A DNA stretch of 64,000 nucleotides from JACKIC01 sp964392305 (lineage in GTDB: Bacteria > Planctomycetota > UBA1135 > UBA2386), in the NCBI GenBank assembly GCA_964392305.1, contig CAYMPV010000024.1, forward strand, positions 1-64,000. The letters run 5' to 3'. The translations under genes were made by a program, and so were the position numbers. This document shows positions 16,026 to 26,964 of the stretch, piece by piece (position 1 is the stretch's first letter; each line of letters starts with the position of its first letter). Below the pieces are notes generated by a model. That model had not been told where the DNA came from, did no database searches, and saw only the letters and a program-made list of their open reading frames with translations.

Positions 16026-17003
16026 CTAACGCTTCTTCGCGCGCTGCTGGCGCTGCCGCAGCCACACCAACAGCGACTCGAAGTCGGCCGGCAACGGCGC
16101 CTCGAGTTCGATCAACTCCTCGGTCTGCGGATGCGGCAGACAAAGGCGCAGCGCATGCAGGCACTGTCGACCCGGGTCCGGCGCGCCCTCGGGCAGTCGC
16201 TCGTGCTGCCGGATGCGCGACCGGTAGAGCCGGTCACCGACCAGCGAATGGCCGATCGCGGTCATGTGCACGCGGATCTGGTGCGTGCGGCCGGTGCGCG
16301 GCCGGCAACGCACGTGGGCGAAGTCGCCGAAGCGCTCGAGCACCTCGTAGAAGGTCGACGACTCGCGGCCACCTTCGTCGACCGTCGTCATGCGGTCGGG
16401 GTGGCGCGGATCGGTGGCGATCGCCTTCTCGACCCAGTCCGACTGAAACCGCGGCTCGCCGTAGACGATGCAGCGATACTCCTTCTGCGCGGTGCGCACC
16501 TTGAACTGCGCGCGCAGGAACTCGAAGGCCTGTGGGGTCTTGGCGATGACCATCACGCCCGAGGTGTCGCGATCCAGACGGTGCACGATGCCGGGCCGGT
16601 TGCGATCGTCGGCCCACGGCAACTCGCCGTAGCGGGCCCTGGCCCAACTGGCGACGGTGTGTTCGCAGAACCGGCGGTCCTCGGTCGGATGTGCGGCGAG
16701 GCCGACCGGCTTGTCGATCGCGCACAGACTGGCGTCCTCGTAGAGCACGGTGATCTCCGGCAGTGGCGCATCGGGCTCGAGCGGGTCGCGCGGCAACGCC
16801 GCCTGGGGCTGAAACCGGACTTCCGTGCCGGCGGACAGGAACAGCCCGGGGCGCGGCCGCTGACCGTCGACTTCGACGGCGTCGAGATCGATCAGGTCGC
16901 GGCCCCGGCTGCGCGTTCCGACCTCGGGCTGGTTGGCCAAGAACACGTCGAGGCGGATGCCGTCGTCGGCCGGACCTACGGTTCGCACGAGAGGCTCTGT
17001 CAT
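16026..17003 (-). CDS. RluA-family 23S rRNA/tRNA pseudouridine synthase
   Basis: A 325-residue enzyme isomerising uridine to pseudouridine in RNA. The catalytic motif HRLDRDTSG lies at 141-149 (nucleophile Asp144), followed by the conserved RTGRTHQIRVHM region and the closing LHALRLCLPHP. The N terminus (IRLDVFLANQ to about 60) resembles an S4 domain. Length matches the RluC/RluD group; the exact target uridine cannot be told from sequence. ATG 17003 opens the S4-like domain directly. It stands alone and diverges from the HD-GYP gene. Confidence 0.92.
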   Translation of the reverse strand: MTEPLVRTVGPADDGIRLDVFLANQPEVGTRSRGRDLIDLDAVEVDGQRPRPGLFLSAGTEVRFQPQAALPRDPLEPDAPLPEITVLYEDASLCAIDKPVGLAAHPTEDRRFCEHTVASWARARYGELPWADDRNRPGIVHRLDRDTSGVMVIAKTPQAFEFLRAQFKVRTAQKEYRCIVYGEPRFQSDWVEKAIATDPRHPDRMTTVDEGGRESSTFYEVLERFGDFAHVRCRPRTGRTHQIRVHMTAIGHSLVGDRLYRSRIRQHERLPEGAPDPGRQCLHALRLCLPHPQTEELIELEAPLPADFESLLVWLRQRQQRAKKR

Positions 17004-17248
17004 CGTCGGCGGCGATTGTGCGGCGCCGACGCCGCACGGCAACCAGGAACAACGGCCGGAACGGCAACCGCCGCGCACACTCCTTGCGTAGGGCGGCGAA
17101 TCCCCGTTCCCACCGAACATTTGTCCACATCGTTGCTCACAAGTTCGGGAAACTCGATTGAGTTCGAGGACAACGTGTGGAAACTCCTGCCCAGCATACG
17201 GCTCTCCGACAGTCCAGCTCCGAGAACTGAGACTCGGCGTCACGAGAC

Positions 17249-18331
17249 ATGAGACTCTCCCTCGAATCGTCGAGCGGCACGATGCCCTCGCCTCTCTCCT
17301 CCCCCATCCATGCCAACGGCCGTGCGCACCAGCGATGCGCACCGAGCCGCGTCCTGCTCGTCGATGACGAACCGGACGTCTTGCGCGGGCTCTACAACAT
17401 GCTCGAGCACGCAGGTTACTCGGTGACCTGCGCCACCGAGGTCAGCGAAGGCGTCGACCTGCTGCACCGCGCGACGTTCGACCTGGTGCTGACCGACCTC
17501 TACCTGGGCGACCGCGACCTCGGCTTTCCGATCGCCGAAGCCGCGCGGGCCCGCAAACCGCGCGTGCCGGTGATCCTGCTGACGGGGCGCCCGAGCTTCG
17601 ACCGCGCCCAGGAGGCGTTGGCCAGTCAGGTCAGTGCGATCGTCGTCAAGCCCGTCGAAGCCCAGGTCCTGATCGACACCTGCGAACGCGTCATCCAGGA
17701 GACCGTGCTGACGCGCCGCAACCGCGAACTCGAAGTCGCCAACCGGGTGATGAGCTCGGTGTTGCCGCGCACCATCGAGATCAAGGACCCGACCACCAGC
17801 GGTCACGCAGCGCGCGTCGTCGACTACGCCGACAACCTCGCGAAGCTGTGCGGCGTTGGTGAGGAACAACGGGCTTCGCTGCGCATGGCGGCGCTGCTGC
17901 ACGACATCGGCAAGATCGGCGTTCCCGACAACATCCTGACCAAACCCGGCCCACTTACGGTCGACGAGATGGAGGTCGTCAAGCGGCACCCGCGCATGGG
18001 TTACGAGGTGCTGGCCGAGCTCGAAGACCATCAGGATGTGCGCGACTGGGTCTACCACCACCACGAGCGCTGGGACGGCAAGGGTTACCCACAGGGCCTC
18101 GCGGGCGAAGAGGTCGCGCTGCCGGGCCGCATCCTGGTGCTGGCCGAGGTCTACGACGCGCTGGCCGAGGAACGCAGCTACAAGCCGGCGTGGCCAGTCG
18201 AGAAGATCGTCGCGTTCTTCCGCGACCAGGCGGGTCGCCAGTTCGACCGCGACATCGCGCACCTGGTCGCCGATGGCCTGGAGCGCGTGGGCAAACGCTT
18301 CTTCGTCAGCAAGTCCGACATGCTGTTCTGA
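17249..18331 (+). CDS. response regulator with HD-GYP phosphodiesterase domain
   Basis: A 360-residue cytoplasmic protein. Receiver domain: acidic pocket VLLVDDEP (35-42), phospho-acceptor Asp83 (LTDLY), Thr in LLTGRPS, Lys134 in VVKPVEA. HD-GYP domain: HD at 218-219 (LLHDIGKIGVP), then HHERWDGKGYP (271-281), both complete, so cyclic-di-GMP hydrolysis is expected. The usual DALT motif reads YDALAEERSYKPAW. No cognate kinase is adjacent. ATG 17249 is used; ATG 17282 also lies before the receiver. Confidence 0.92.
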   Translation: MRLSLESSSGTMPSPLSSPIHANGRAHQRCAPSRVLLVDDEPDVLRGLYNMLEHAGYSVTCATEVSEGVDLLHRATFDLVLTDLYLGDRDLGFPIAEAARARKPRVPVILLTGRPSFDRAQEALASQVSAIVVKPVEAQVLIDTCERVIQETVLTRRNRELEVANRVMSSVLPRTIEIKDPTTSGHAARVVDYADNLAKLCGVGEEQRASLRMAALLHDIGKIGVPDNILTKPGPLTVDEMEVVKRHPRMGYEVLAELEDHQDVRDWVYHHHERWDGKGYPQGLAGEEVALPGRILVLAEVYDALAEERSYKPAWPVEKIVAFFRDQAGRQFDRDIAHLVADGLERVGKRFFVSKSDMLF

Positions 18332-18548
18332 CGCGGCCCGAGGGCCTCGGCCACGATCGCGCACGTCCCAGCAGGCGTCCCCAGGAATTTGACCAGGGGG
18401 TTTTCGCCGCGGACCAACCTGCGACAATCGCTGCGTTCCCCTCTGGTCCCAGCTAGGATCCGCGCCCCCTCTCGATCCCAGCTGCCGGCAGTCGCTGCGC
18501 CGTGCGCGGCTGCGCGTTCGCTGTTTCACCCGAAGTCCGAAACCCAGC

Positions 18549-20555
18549 ATGCGCCCCACCAACTTGCGCCCGGTCGCACTGACGTCTTCGCTGCTCTCCC
18601 TGGCCGCCCAGTCGCTGCTCGGCAGCACGGTACAAGCACAGGCCCCGGCCGCTGCGACTCTCGAACCCAAAGGCAAGGCGCCGGCCGTCGTCGGCAGCAA
18701 GCAGGGCAGCGACGCGGTGCCCGCCGACGACGTCACCGCCGGCCTGCCGAAGTTCTTGCAGTTCGTGCCCGGTGGCAAGGTCGAGGTCGGCATCACCACC
18801 GACCAGCTCGCCGACGCCGCCTTGCAGGTGGTCTTCCCCGACCGCCCGGAGATGGCGCTGAAGATCTCCGAGGAGAAGGTCAAGACGGCACTGCGGCGCT
18901 CGGCGTCGATGCTCGGCCCGCAGTCCGTTCAGGTCGAGCCGTTCCTGCTCGGCAAGTGGAACGTCAAGAACATCGAGTACGAGATCTACATCAACGCGAT
19001 GCGCGTCGCGCAGAAGAAGGTGCGCGCGCCGTTCCACTGGTGGCGGTTCGGTCGCGAGGACGACTACAACGCCAAGCTCGACGACATCAACAAGCAGTTC
19101 CCCAAGGACCCGTTCGGCCCGCTGAACTACTGGGACCGCTACGGCGACACGCTGCCCTTCAAGGTCGCCACCAACAAGGGGGTGTCGATCGGCGACTACC
19201 CGGTGACCTACGTCACGTTCGCCGAGGCCAACGCCTTCGCCGGCTGGCTCGGCATGCGCCTGCCGACCGAGTACGAGTGGCTGCGCGCCGCGCGCGGCGA
19301 CGGCAAGGACCTGTGGCCGTGCGGGCAGCAGGCGTTCACGAGCCAGTTGCTCAAGACGCTGCAGATGGACAACTCGCGCAACCAGATGATCAAGCCGACC
19401 GGCACGGTGCAGGCAGCGACGGGGCCCTTCGGGCACATCGACATGTATGGCCAGGTCTGGCAGTTCGTCGCCGATCTCGGTTACGACCCGATCAACGGCA
19501 AGGACGCGTTCTCGGCCGAGTGGAAGAAGGTGCAGAAGCACAAGGTCGCCGGCCTGATCGAGTCGCCGCCCGTGTGGAAGGGCAACATGGCGCTCGCCAA
19601 GGGCGGCTCCTACCTGTCGTTCCAGGAGCCGATCCAGCTGATGCTCGACACGCGCGCGCCGGTCGGCACCATCGACGTGCTCGAGAGCCTGGGCTTCCGC
19701 TTGGCCAAGAGCCTGAAGCCCGGCTACGACATGATGTTCTCGCTGCTGCGTGGCGTCTACAACCGCAGCCCGTTCGCCGAAGACCAGACCCCCGATCTGC
19801 AGCTGCAGGTCGGCGCCGAACGCTACGAACTGGGCAAGGACGGTTTCCCCACCGCCTACCACGCCGTGTCGTTCGCGCCAGTCAACTGGCTGACCAACGA
19901 CAAGACGCAGGACCTCAACAAGCTGCTCGATCGCTCACAGACCGAACCGCTGCTGATCGGCACGCTCGCGAGCACGGCCAACCTCGTCGAGCCGGCGGTG
20001 CCTTTGGGCATCTACTCGGTGCTGTTCCGCCGCGAGGGCATGCCGCGCGACCTGACCGACGCGATCAAGGCCGGCTTCAAGGAAGTCCAGGCCGAGAAGA
20101 AGCGCCGCGCCAAGGCCGGCGACAAGGCCGAGAAGAAGGAAGAGACCCCGCAGGAAGGCCAGGATGCCAAGAAGGGCTCGTGGCAGTCGGTGCTGCCGCG
20201 TTATGGCCTGACCGAGAAGGACCTCGAAGACGCCGAACACGCCAGCGACATCAAGTTCGTGCGCATCGACGGCATGCAGATCTCGACCGAAACCGACGTC
20301 TTCCTGCTGCACGGCATCGAGGGCAAGGTGATCGCGGCGATCGCAGGCACCAACAAGAAGCCGGCCCAGGGCAACCCGTTCGCTCCGGAGATCGCCGTCA
20401 CCGCCGACGCCAAGGGCCTGGCCAAGGTCCTGATGCGCATCGGCACCCCGGTGCAGCTGCAGAACCCCAAGCGGTTCGTCGACCTGCAGCTGCCGCTGAC
20501 GCTCGACACGCCCGCGCCGACGGCCGAGAAGCCCTGGCGCATTCCGGGGCAGTAG
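18549..20555 (+). CDS. secreted SUMF1/FGE-domain protein, probably non-catalytic
   Basis: A 668-residue exported protein. The signal peptide covers about 1-31 (SSLLSLAAQSLLGSTVQAQA). A formylglycine-generating-enzyme-type fold spans ~130-400: PVTYVTFAEANAFAGWLGMR, LPTEYEWLRAARGDGK, GHIDMYGQVWQFVADL, KGGSYLSF, GFRLAKS. The CRCA-type cysteine pair of true FGE enzymes is absent near the C-terminal end of the domain, where TRAPVGTIDVLESLGFR occurs, so sulfatase activation is unlikely. The long C-terminal part contains a Lys/Glu-rich segment (about 510-545). Planctomycetes carry many such proteins, whose roles are mostly unknown. Confidence 0.8.
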   Translation: MRPTNLRPVALTSSLLSLAAQSLLGSTVQAQAPAAATLEPKGKAPAVVGSKQGSDAVPADDVTAGLPKFLQFVPGGKVEVGITTDQLADAALQVVFPDRPEMALKISEEKVKTALRRSASMLGPQSVQVEPFLLGKWNVKNIEYEIYINAMRVAQKKVRAPFHWWRFGREDDYNAKLDDINKQFPKDPFGPLNYWDRYGDTLPFKVATNKGVSIGDYPVTYVTFAEANAFAGWLGMRLPTEYEWLRAARGDGKDLWPCGQQAFTSQLLKTLQMDNSRNQMIKPTGTVQAATGPFGHIDMYGQVWQFVADLGYDPINGKDAFSAEWKKVQKHKVAGLIESPPVWKGNMALAKGGSYLSFQEPIQLMLDTRAPVGTIDVLESLGFRLAKSLKPGYDMMFSLLRGVYNRSPFAEDQTPDLQLQVGAERYELGKDGFPTAYHAVSFAPVNWLTNDKTQDLNKLLDRSQTEPLLIGTLASTANLVEPAVPLGIYSVLFRREGMPRDLTDAIKAGFKEVQAEKKRRAKAGDKAEKKEETPQEGQDAKKGSWQSVLPRYGLTEKDLEDAEHASDIKFVRIDGMQISTETDVFLLHGIEGKVIAAIAGTNKKPAQGNPFAPEIAVTADAKGLAKVLMRIGTPVQLQNPKRFVDLQLPLTLDTPAPTAEKPWRIPGQ

Positions 20556-20655
20556 TCGGCCCGCGCGCGGGGTGGCCGAGGTCACCCCGCCCGAGGTTGC
20601 GAGCGGGCGCGGAACCGGAGAGAGTCTGCGCTCCCCCAACCCACCGCGAGCCGAC

Positions 20656-21222
20656 GTGAGCGACCAGATCCCCCCCGACGCCAAGATCCGCATCAACGAC
20701 GCGGCCAAAGCCGCCTTCTCGTTCCAGGACTACAGCCCCCGGCAGCCGATCGACGGCGTGCAGCTCGTCGAGCTGCGGCGCTTCAACGACGACGGCGGTG
20801 CGATCACCGAGCTCGGCCGCCTGACCGCCGGCCTGCACGCGCAGTTGCCGGGCTTCGAGGTCAAGCAGTTCAACTACTCGGAGATGGAGCCCGGCGTGGT
20901 CAAGGCGTTCCACATGCACCATCGCCAGACCGACGTCTGGTACGTGCCGCCGTGCGACAAGCTGCTGCTGGTGCTGCACGACTGCAGGGCGGGCAGCAAG
21001 ACCGAGGGCGTGACGATGCGGTTCGTGTTGGGCGACGGCAAGGACCGCCTGGTGCGCATTCCGCCCGGCGTCGCGCACGGCGCCGCCAACATCGGCCGAC
21101 AGACCGGTCGCATCATCTACATGGTCGACGTGCAGTTCTCGGTGACCCCCGGCGAGTGCGACGAAGGCCGCCTGCCATGGGACTTCCTGGGCGCCGAGAT
21201 CTGGGACATCGTCAAGGGCTGA
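20656..21222 (+). CDS. RmlC-like cupin (dTDP-4-dehydrorhamnose 3,5-epimerase related)
   Basis: A 188-residue single-domain protein. Cupin features: VKQFNYSEMEPGVVKAFHMH with two histidines, TDVWYVPPCDKLLLVLHDCR, and VRIPPGVAHGAANIG in the second half. RmlC catalyses the double epimerisation step of dTDP-L-rhamnose synthesis. Here the catalytic His region (G-x-H-x-Q in RmlC) reads AFHMHHRQ, and no other rml gene is adjacent, so the exact reaction is uncertain. GTG 20656 is preferred; the earlier GTG at 20572 would add a Pro/Arg-rich leader. Confidence 0.7.
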   Translation: MSDQIPPDAKIRINDAAKAAFSFQDYSPRQPIDGVQLVELRRFNDDGGAITELGRLTAGLHAQLPGFEVKQFNYSEMEPGVVKAFHMHHRQTDVWYVPPCDKLLLVLHDCRAGSKTEGVTMRFVLGDGKDRLVRIPPGVAHGAANIGRQTGRIIYMVDVQFSVTPGECDEGRLPWDFLGAEIWDIVKG

Positions 21223-21253
21223 CCGCGGCCCTGCCCTGCCCGAGCGGGCGCGC

Positions 21254-22702
21254 TCACAGCACCGGCGACAGCAAACCGCAGAAGGCGTCGACGGCACGCC
21301 AGAACGGATCGCGCGGCAGGTCGGTGATTTGCAGACGGCGGCAAGCGGCGGCGCGTTCGTCGAGCGTCGCCAGCACCTGCTGCCCCAGCTGCGGCGCGTC
21401 GAGCGCCACCGCCGCGATCTCGAAGTTCAGGTGCGCGCTGCGCAGATCCATGTTGGCACTGCCGACGATCACCACCTCGCCGTCCACCACCAGGACCTTG
21501 GCGTGGTTGTAGTCGGCGACCGTCTCGTAGATCTCGATGCCGGCGTTGAGCAGACGTTCGTAGTAGCTGCGCTGCGCGTGGTAGAGCACCGCGGCTTCGG
21601 CCTTGGGCCCGTTGGTGTGGATGCGCACGCGCACGCCGCGGGCCGCCGCCAGCTGCAGCGTGAACAGCAGCGTCGGCGGCGGCACCAGGTACGGTGAGCA
21701 CAGGTCGACCGACTGCCGGGCGTCGGCGATGGCCTGCACGAATGCGAACCAGAGGTCCGACTGCTCACGATCGGGACCGCTGCAGACGACACCGACCGCA
21801 CACGCGCCGCCACCGGTCACCGGCGCCGGCATCGGCAGCGGCGACAAGGACTCCTCGGTGGCGGTGAACCAATCCTCGGCGAACACCTCACGCAGGTGCA
21901 CGACCGACGGCCCACGCACCTGCAGCATCGCATCGAGCCAGCGCCGCTCCCGGCCGACCCGGTCGGTGAAGTACTCGTCGCCGACGTTGCGCCCGCCGAC
22001 GAAGCCGACCTGCCCGTCGATGATCAGCAGCTTGCGGTGATTGCGCAGGTTGACGGTGAACGGCCGGCGCTTCCAGAGCAGCGGCAAGAACGCGACCGCC
22101 TGCCCACCCGCCGCCCGCAGCGCCGCCAGGTCGCGGTCCTTGAGGCCGAAGCTGCCGATCGAATCGTAGAGCAGGCGCACCGTGACGCCGCGCGCCGCGG
22201 CGGCCGCCAGCACCTCGAGCAGGCGCGCGCCACTGCGATCGGCGCGGAAGATGTAGACCAGCAGATCGACTTCGCGCTCGGCCGACGCGATCGCCTGCAT
22301 CGCCGCAGCCGTGAAGTCGGCGGCGGACGGCAGCCAGTGCAGTTCGTTGTCGACCGCGAGTTCCGCGGTGTTGGCACCGGCCAGGAAGGCGTGCAGGCCG
22401 CCACACAGCGGCGGTGCGGCTGCCGATCCGCCGACGCCGGCGCGATCGCGGCCGGACCGGAAGCGCACGCCGCGCTGGCGCACCGCGTGCAGGCGACGCA
22501 ACTGCAGCCGGCGGGGCAACAGGTAGTAGAGCAACAGACCCAGCCACGGCGCGGCGAGGATCACGATCATCCACAGGACGGTGCTGGCCGGCGCACCGCC
22601 GCGCACCAGCACACGGTAGACGAACAGCACCGCGAGCAGTTCGCCGAACGCCGCGAAGGCGATGAGCAGCGCGTCCCAGGAGATCCACGCGGTGGCGAGC
22701 AC
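21254..22702 (-). CDS. cls: cardiolipin synthase (phospholipase D superfamily)
   Basis: A 482-residue membrane enzyme joining two phosphatidylglycerol molecules (or PG and another lipid) to cardiolipin. Two N-terminal membrane segments (about 8-28, 39-61) end in the typical LLPRRLQLRR border. The two HKD motifs are intact: NHRKLLIIDGQVGFVGGRN (H-x-K-x4-D) and NHAKVLVVDGEVVIVGSANMD. The translation start is GTG 22702; no clear alternative lies nearby. It stands alone, converging on the cupin gene, where a GCCC-GAGC-GGGC inverted repeat lies between the stops. Confidence 0.93.
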   Translation of the reverse strand: MLATAWISWDALLIAFAAFGELLAVLFVYRVLVRGGAPASTVLWMIVILAAPWLGLLLYYLLPRRLQLRRLHAVRQRGVRFRSGRDRAGVGGSAAAPPLCGGLHAFLAGANTAELAVDNELHWLPSAADFTAAAMQAIASAEREVDLLVYIFRADRSGARLLEVLAAAAARGVTVRLLYDSIGSFGLKDRDLAALRAAGGQAVAFLPLLWKRRPFTVNLRNHRKLLIIDGQVGFVGGRNVGDEYFTDRVGRERRWLDAMLQVRGPSVVHLREVFAEDWFTATEESLSPLPMPAPVTGGGACAVGVVCSGPDREQSDLWFAFVQAIADARQSVDLCSPYLVPPPTLLFTLQLAAARGVRVRIHTNGPKAEAAVLYHAQRSYYERLLNAGIEIYETVADYNHAKVLVVDGEVVIVGSANMDLRSAHLNFEIAAVALDAPQLGQQVLATLDERAAACRRLQITDLPRDPFWRAVDAFCGLLSPVL

Positions 22703-22789
22703 GACCTTGGCTTAGCGCGCGAGCACCGCGAAAGCACGACCGCGGCGCCGTTCCCAGATCGCGGGCGCAGGCAGGTGGCGCGAGAGTGG

Positions 22790-22861
22790 AGCCGATGGTG
22801 AGATTCGAACTCACGACCTACGCTTTACGAAAGCGTTGCTCTACCACTGAGCTACATCGGC
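22790..22861 (-). tRNA. tRNA-Thr (anticodon CGU)
   Basis: The minus strand folds as a complete cloverleaf. The acceptor stem GCCGATG pairs with CATCGGC and the D arm is GCTCAGTGGTAGAGC. The anticodon stem ACGCT pairs with AGCGT around the loop TTCGTAA (anticodon CGT), and the T arm is GTGAG-TTCGAAT-CTCAC. CGU reads ACG threonine codons, common in this GC-rich genome. CCA is not encoded. The cognate synthetase gene thrS lies ~24 kb away. Confidence 0.96.
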
Positions 22862-23074
22862 AGATGGGCTCGCGCGACGCACCAGGGACCGGTTCGTCTG
22901 CGAACTGGGGCGAGGAGACTAGCCAAGGCGCGCGTCGCGTTCCAGCACGAAGTGCCGCCGCGAACACCCCCTTCACAGCCGAGTGGCCACTGCACGAAGA
23001 CTCGTCCAGTGGCCACGTTGAGTGTTTGCGTCGAGCCAACGCGATGGCGCCGGCTCGGCGATCAGCAGTCGCGA

Positions 23075-25180
23075 TCAGCCTTCGTGCACGGCGCCGGCGA
23101 TGCGGCCGAGCTTCTTCTGCAGCAGCGCCTTCTTGGCGCCGTCGACCTTGGCCTTGCCGAGGGCGACCGCGGCGGCGGTGCGCAGGCTGACTTCGCCTTC
23201 GCTGCCGACCACACCGACCAGTGCCTCGAGCACGTTCTCGGGGCAACCGGCGACGCGGGCGAGCACCTCACCGATCGCACCGGCGGCGGCGACCTTGAGG
23301 TCGTTGCTGCCAGCGCCGGTCATCGCGCCGACCAGGGCGTCGAGCTGGGCCTGGTTGCCGGCGAGACCCAGGGCCTTGGCGGCGGGCACGGCGACCAGGT
23401 CGTCGCGGTTGAGTTGCGCCGCGAGGCTGGCGAGCGCGCCGTCGATCGGCGCCTTCTTGGCCGCCATCGCGAGCAGCGCGTTGCTGGCGCCCTGCGCGTA
23501 GGCCTCGCCGCGCTGGGCGGCGGCCGAGGTCACGCCTGCGAGCGCGGTGTTGACCGCCTCGACGAGGTTCTCGCCGGTCAGCGGCGCCTGGATCACACCG
23601 ACGTCGTCACCGAAGCGCTCGCGCGCCGCGTCGACGTCCTTGGCGACGACGACGATGCGCGTGCCGCTCATGCGCGGGTCCTTCTTGATGTTGCCGATCA
23701 CGTCTTCGGGCAGGCGGTCGGGCAGGATCTCCTGGATCACCACGACGTCGACGTTGGGGTTGACCAGCAGATTGTGCATGCCGGTCACCGCGTTGGTGCT
23801 GGCGTTGACGATGTTGCCGCGCGTGCCGCTGGCGGCGGCGACCGCAGCCTTGCTGTCGACGGTCTCGCCGATCACCTGGATGGTGCGCGTCGCCTCTTCG
23901 GCGACGGCCTCACCGAGCACCGCGACGACCTTGTCGGCCTGCGGCACCTGCACACCACCGGTGGCGCGGACCAGCGCCTGGGCGGCCGCGTACTTGATGC
24001 GCTTGTCGGTGCTGTCGAGGGCGGTGAGCAACGCGCTCTGGCCGACCGTCTCGTTGCTCTCGGCGGCGCCGAGCGCGTCGATCGCGCCGAGCGCGACCGG
24101 GGCCATGCCCTGCTTCATGCCGGCTTCGAGCGCCGAGCGCAGCGAATCGACGCCGCTCGCGAGGGCCGCGATCTTGAGGTCGGCGGCGACGCCCTGCAGC
24201 GCCATCGCGGCTTCGTCACCCTTGGCGATCGAGGCCTCGATCAGGTTGGCCTGGCCGAGGTTGGCCTGGGCCAGCATGCTGCGGGCCTCGAGGCTCGCCG
24301 GCGCGATGCGCACCGCGTCGGCAGCGCAGGTCTTGGCCAGTTCGCTGGGGTAGACCAGCGCCGGCACGTCGGTGGCGACGAGCTTGTCGTCGACGAGCGT
24401 CCAGACGACCTCGCTGAAGCCGCCCGGGGGCACCGTGCCCCGCAGGTAGCTGCGGCTGCTGTCGAGCAGCGTCGCGACGGCGTCACCCTGGATGCCCTTC
24501 TTGGCGAGGTAACGCTTGGCGATGGTGCTGACGCCGGCGCGGCTGTCGCTGGCCAGGTTCAGCATGTAGCCGTTGGCGCGCGCGTCGCCGATCATGCTCA
24601 GCGCGGCGGCGGCGTTCTGCACCGTCAGTTCGTTGCTGCTCTCGAGCGCCGCGATCAGCGGCAGCACGGCGGCGGCGCCGATCTGCGTCAGCGCCGAGAC
24701 GGCCTGGATCTGACCTTCTTCGTCGTCCTTGTTGCCGAGCTTCTCGACCAGGCCGGGCACCGCGAATTCGCCGTGCTGGTTGATCAACTTGTTGATCGCG
24801 CCTTGGCGCGTGCCGTAGTCGGAATCGACGGCGGTCGCCGTGTTGATGAGCTCGGCGATCGCGCCTTCGTCGCGCGAACGCGCGACGCGTTCGGTCTTGG
24901 CGCGGTCGAGGATCGATTGGGCGATCTGCTGGATCTCACCCTTCTCGGTCATGAGCATGTACCACTCGTCTTGCGAGATCGACTGGTAGAGCTCGAGGGC
25001 GTCGGCGTTCGAAGGATCCGCGGACAGGATCTCCCGCAACTTGGTGACGGCTTCCTCCTTTTGTCCAAGACGGAGCGCCTTCGAAGCCTCCTGCAGCGAC
25101 GTGCCCTGCGCGAGGACCGAGCCACCGACGACGACGGCAACAGCGGCCGCCAGGAGAGACTGAGGGAACGAGCGGGCCAT
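23075..25180 (-). CDS. secreted TPR/HEAT-repeat protein with embedded receiver-like domain
   Basis: A 701-residue exported protein. The signal peptide spans 1-24 (SLLAAAVAVVVGGSVLAQ). A TPR-like segment follows (EEAVTKLREILSADPSNADAL), then many Ala-rich HEAT/ARM-type helical repeats (e.g. AVSALTQIGAAAVLPLIAAL, VQNAAAALSMIGDARA). Near 466-548 lies a CheY-like alpha/beta segment: VDVVVIQEILPDR, TRIVVVAKDVDAARERFG and VIQAPLTGENLVEAVNTAL. Its phospho-acceptor position reads Gln-Glu instead of Asp and the conserved Lys is Ala/Pro, so it is probably a pseudo-receiver used for binding. HEAT repeats resume after it. AAGGAG precedes the ATG, and a sigma70-like promoter lies ~140 bp upstream. Function is unknown; protein-protein scaffolding is likely. 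Confidence 0.8.
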   Translation of the reverse strand: MARSFPQSLLAAAVAVVVGGSVLAQGTSLQEASKALRLGQKEEAVTKLREILSADPSNADALELYQSISQDEWYMLMTEKGEIQQIAQSILDRAKTERVARSRDEGAIAELINTATAVDSDYGTRQGAINKLINQHGEFAVPGLVEKLGNKDDEEGQIQAVSALTQIGAAAVLPLIAALESSNELTVQNAAAALSMIGDARANGYMLNLASDSRAGVSTIAKRYLAKKGIQGDAVATLLDSSRSYLRGTVPPGGFSEVVWTLVDDKLVATDVPALVYPSELAKTCAADAVRIAPASLEARSMLAQANLGQANLIEASIAKGDEAAMALQGVAADLKIAALASGVDSLRSALEAGMKQGMAPVALGAIDALGAAESNETVGQSALLTALDSTDKRIKYAAAQALVRATGGVQVPQADKVVAVLGEAVAEEATRTIQVIGETVDSKAAVAAASGTRGNIVNASTNAVTGMHNLLVNPNVDVVVIQEILPDRLPEDVIGNIKKDPRMSGTRIVVVAKDVDAARERFGDDVGVIQAPLTGENLVEAVNTALAGVTSAAAQRGEAYAQGASNALLAMAAKKAPIDGALASLAAQLNRDDLVAVPAAKALGLAGNQAQLDALVGAMTGAGSNDLKVAAAGAIGEVLARVAGCPENVLEALVGVVGSEGEVSLRTAAAVALGKAKVDGAKKALLQKKLGRIAGAVHEG

Positions 25181-25562
25181 GAAACAGGACTCCTTGGAAC
25201 GGAAAGGCAGAGGGGTCTTTGGGAGAGGGCGGCGAAATTCGGGAGCTACGGCGCCTTGGGCATTGGGGACGGGCGCCGGAACTGCCGGTCTGCCAGCTTT
25301 CTGCGGGCAGGGGGCCGTGCATGCTAAGTTCCGTCGCCCCACCGTCAAGTAGACGCACGGGCTCGAGTTGACGACGCAAGGATACCCCAAGGCCACGCCG
25401 GGGCCGGCGACGGGGGCGCAGCGCCGCGGGAACCGGGTCGAGGTCCCGGTGCCAAGGCCGCCAGCGGCCCGCCAAAAATCCGGGCGCCGCGCTGCCGGGC
25501 CGCCGCCGGAAGGTCGAGGGCGCGGGTGCGACAGCGGCGCGTCGCCGCTAGCCTGCGCCGCC
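25181..25562. other. intergenic region with divergent promoters
   Basis: A 382-bp region between the divergent HEAT-repeat and sigma54-regulator genes. The left part holds the minus-strand promoter at 25321-25348. The right part (25400-25560) is very GC-rich with several short inverted repeats and no convincing gene. Confidence 0.5.
25321..25348 (-). promoter_or_regulatory. sigma70-like promoter of the HEAT-repeat gene
   Basis: On the minus strand TTGACG (consensus TTGACA) and TAGCAT (consensus TATAAT, 4 of 6) are separated by 16 bp in an otherwise very GC-rich region. Predicted transcription would start ~130 bp before the ATG, giving a long leader. Confidence 0.5.
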
Positions 25563-26933
<1,371 letters not shown>

Positions 26934-26964
26934 CGGTCGGCTCTCGCGGCACGCCGTTCCGGGC

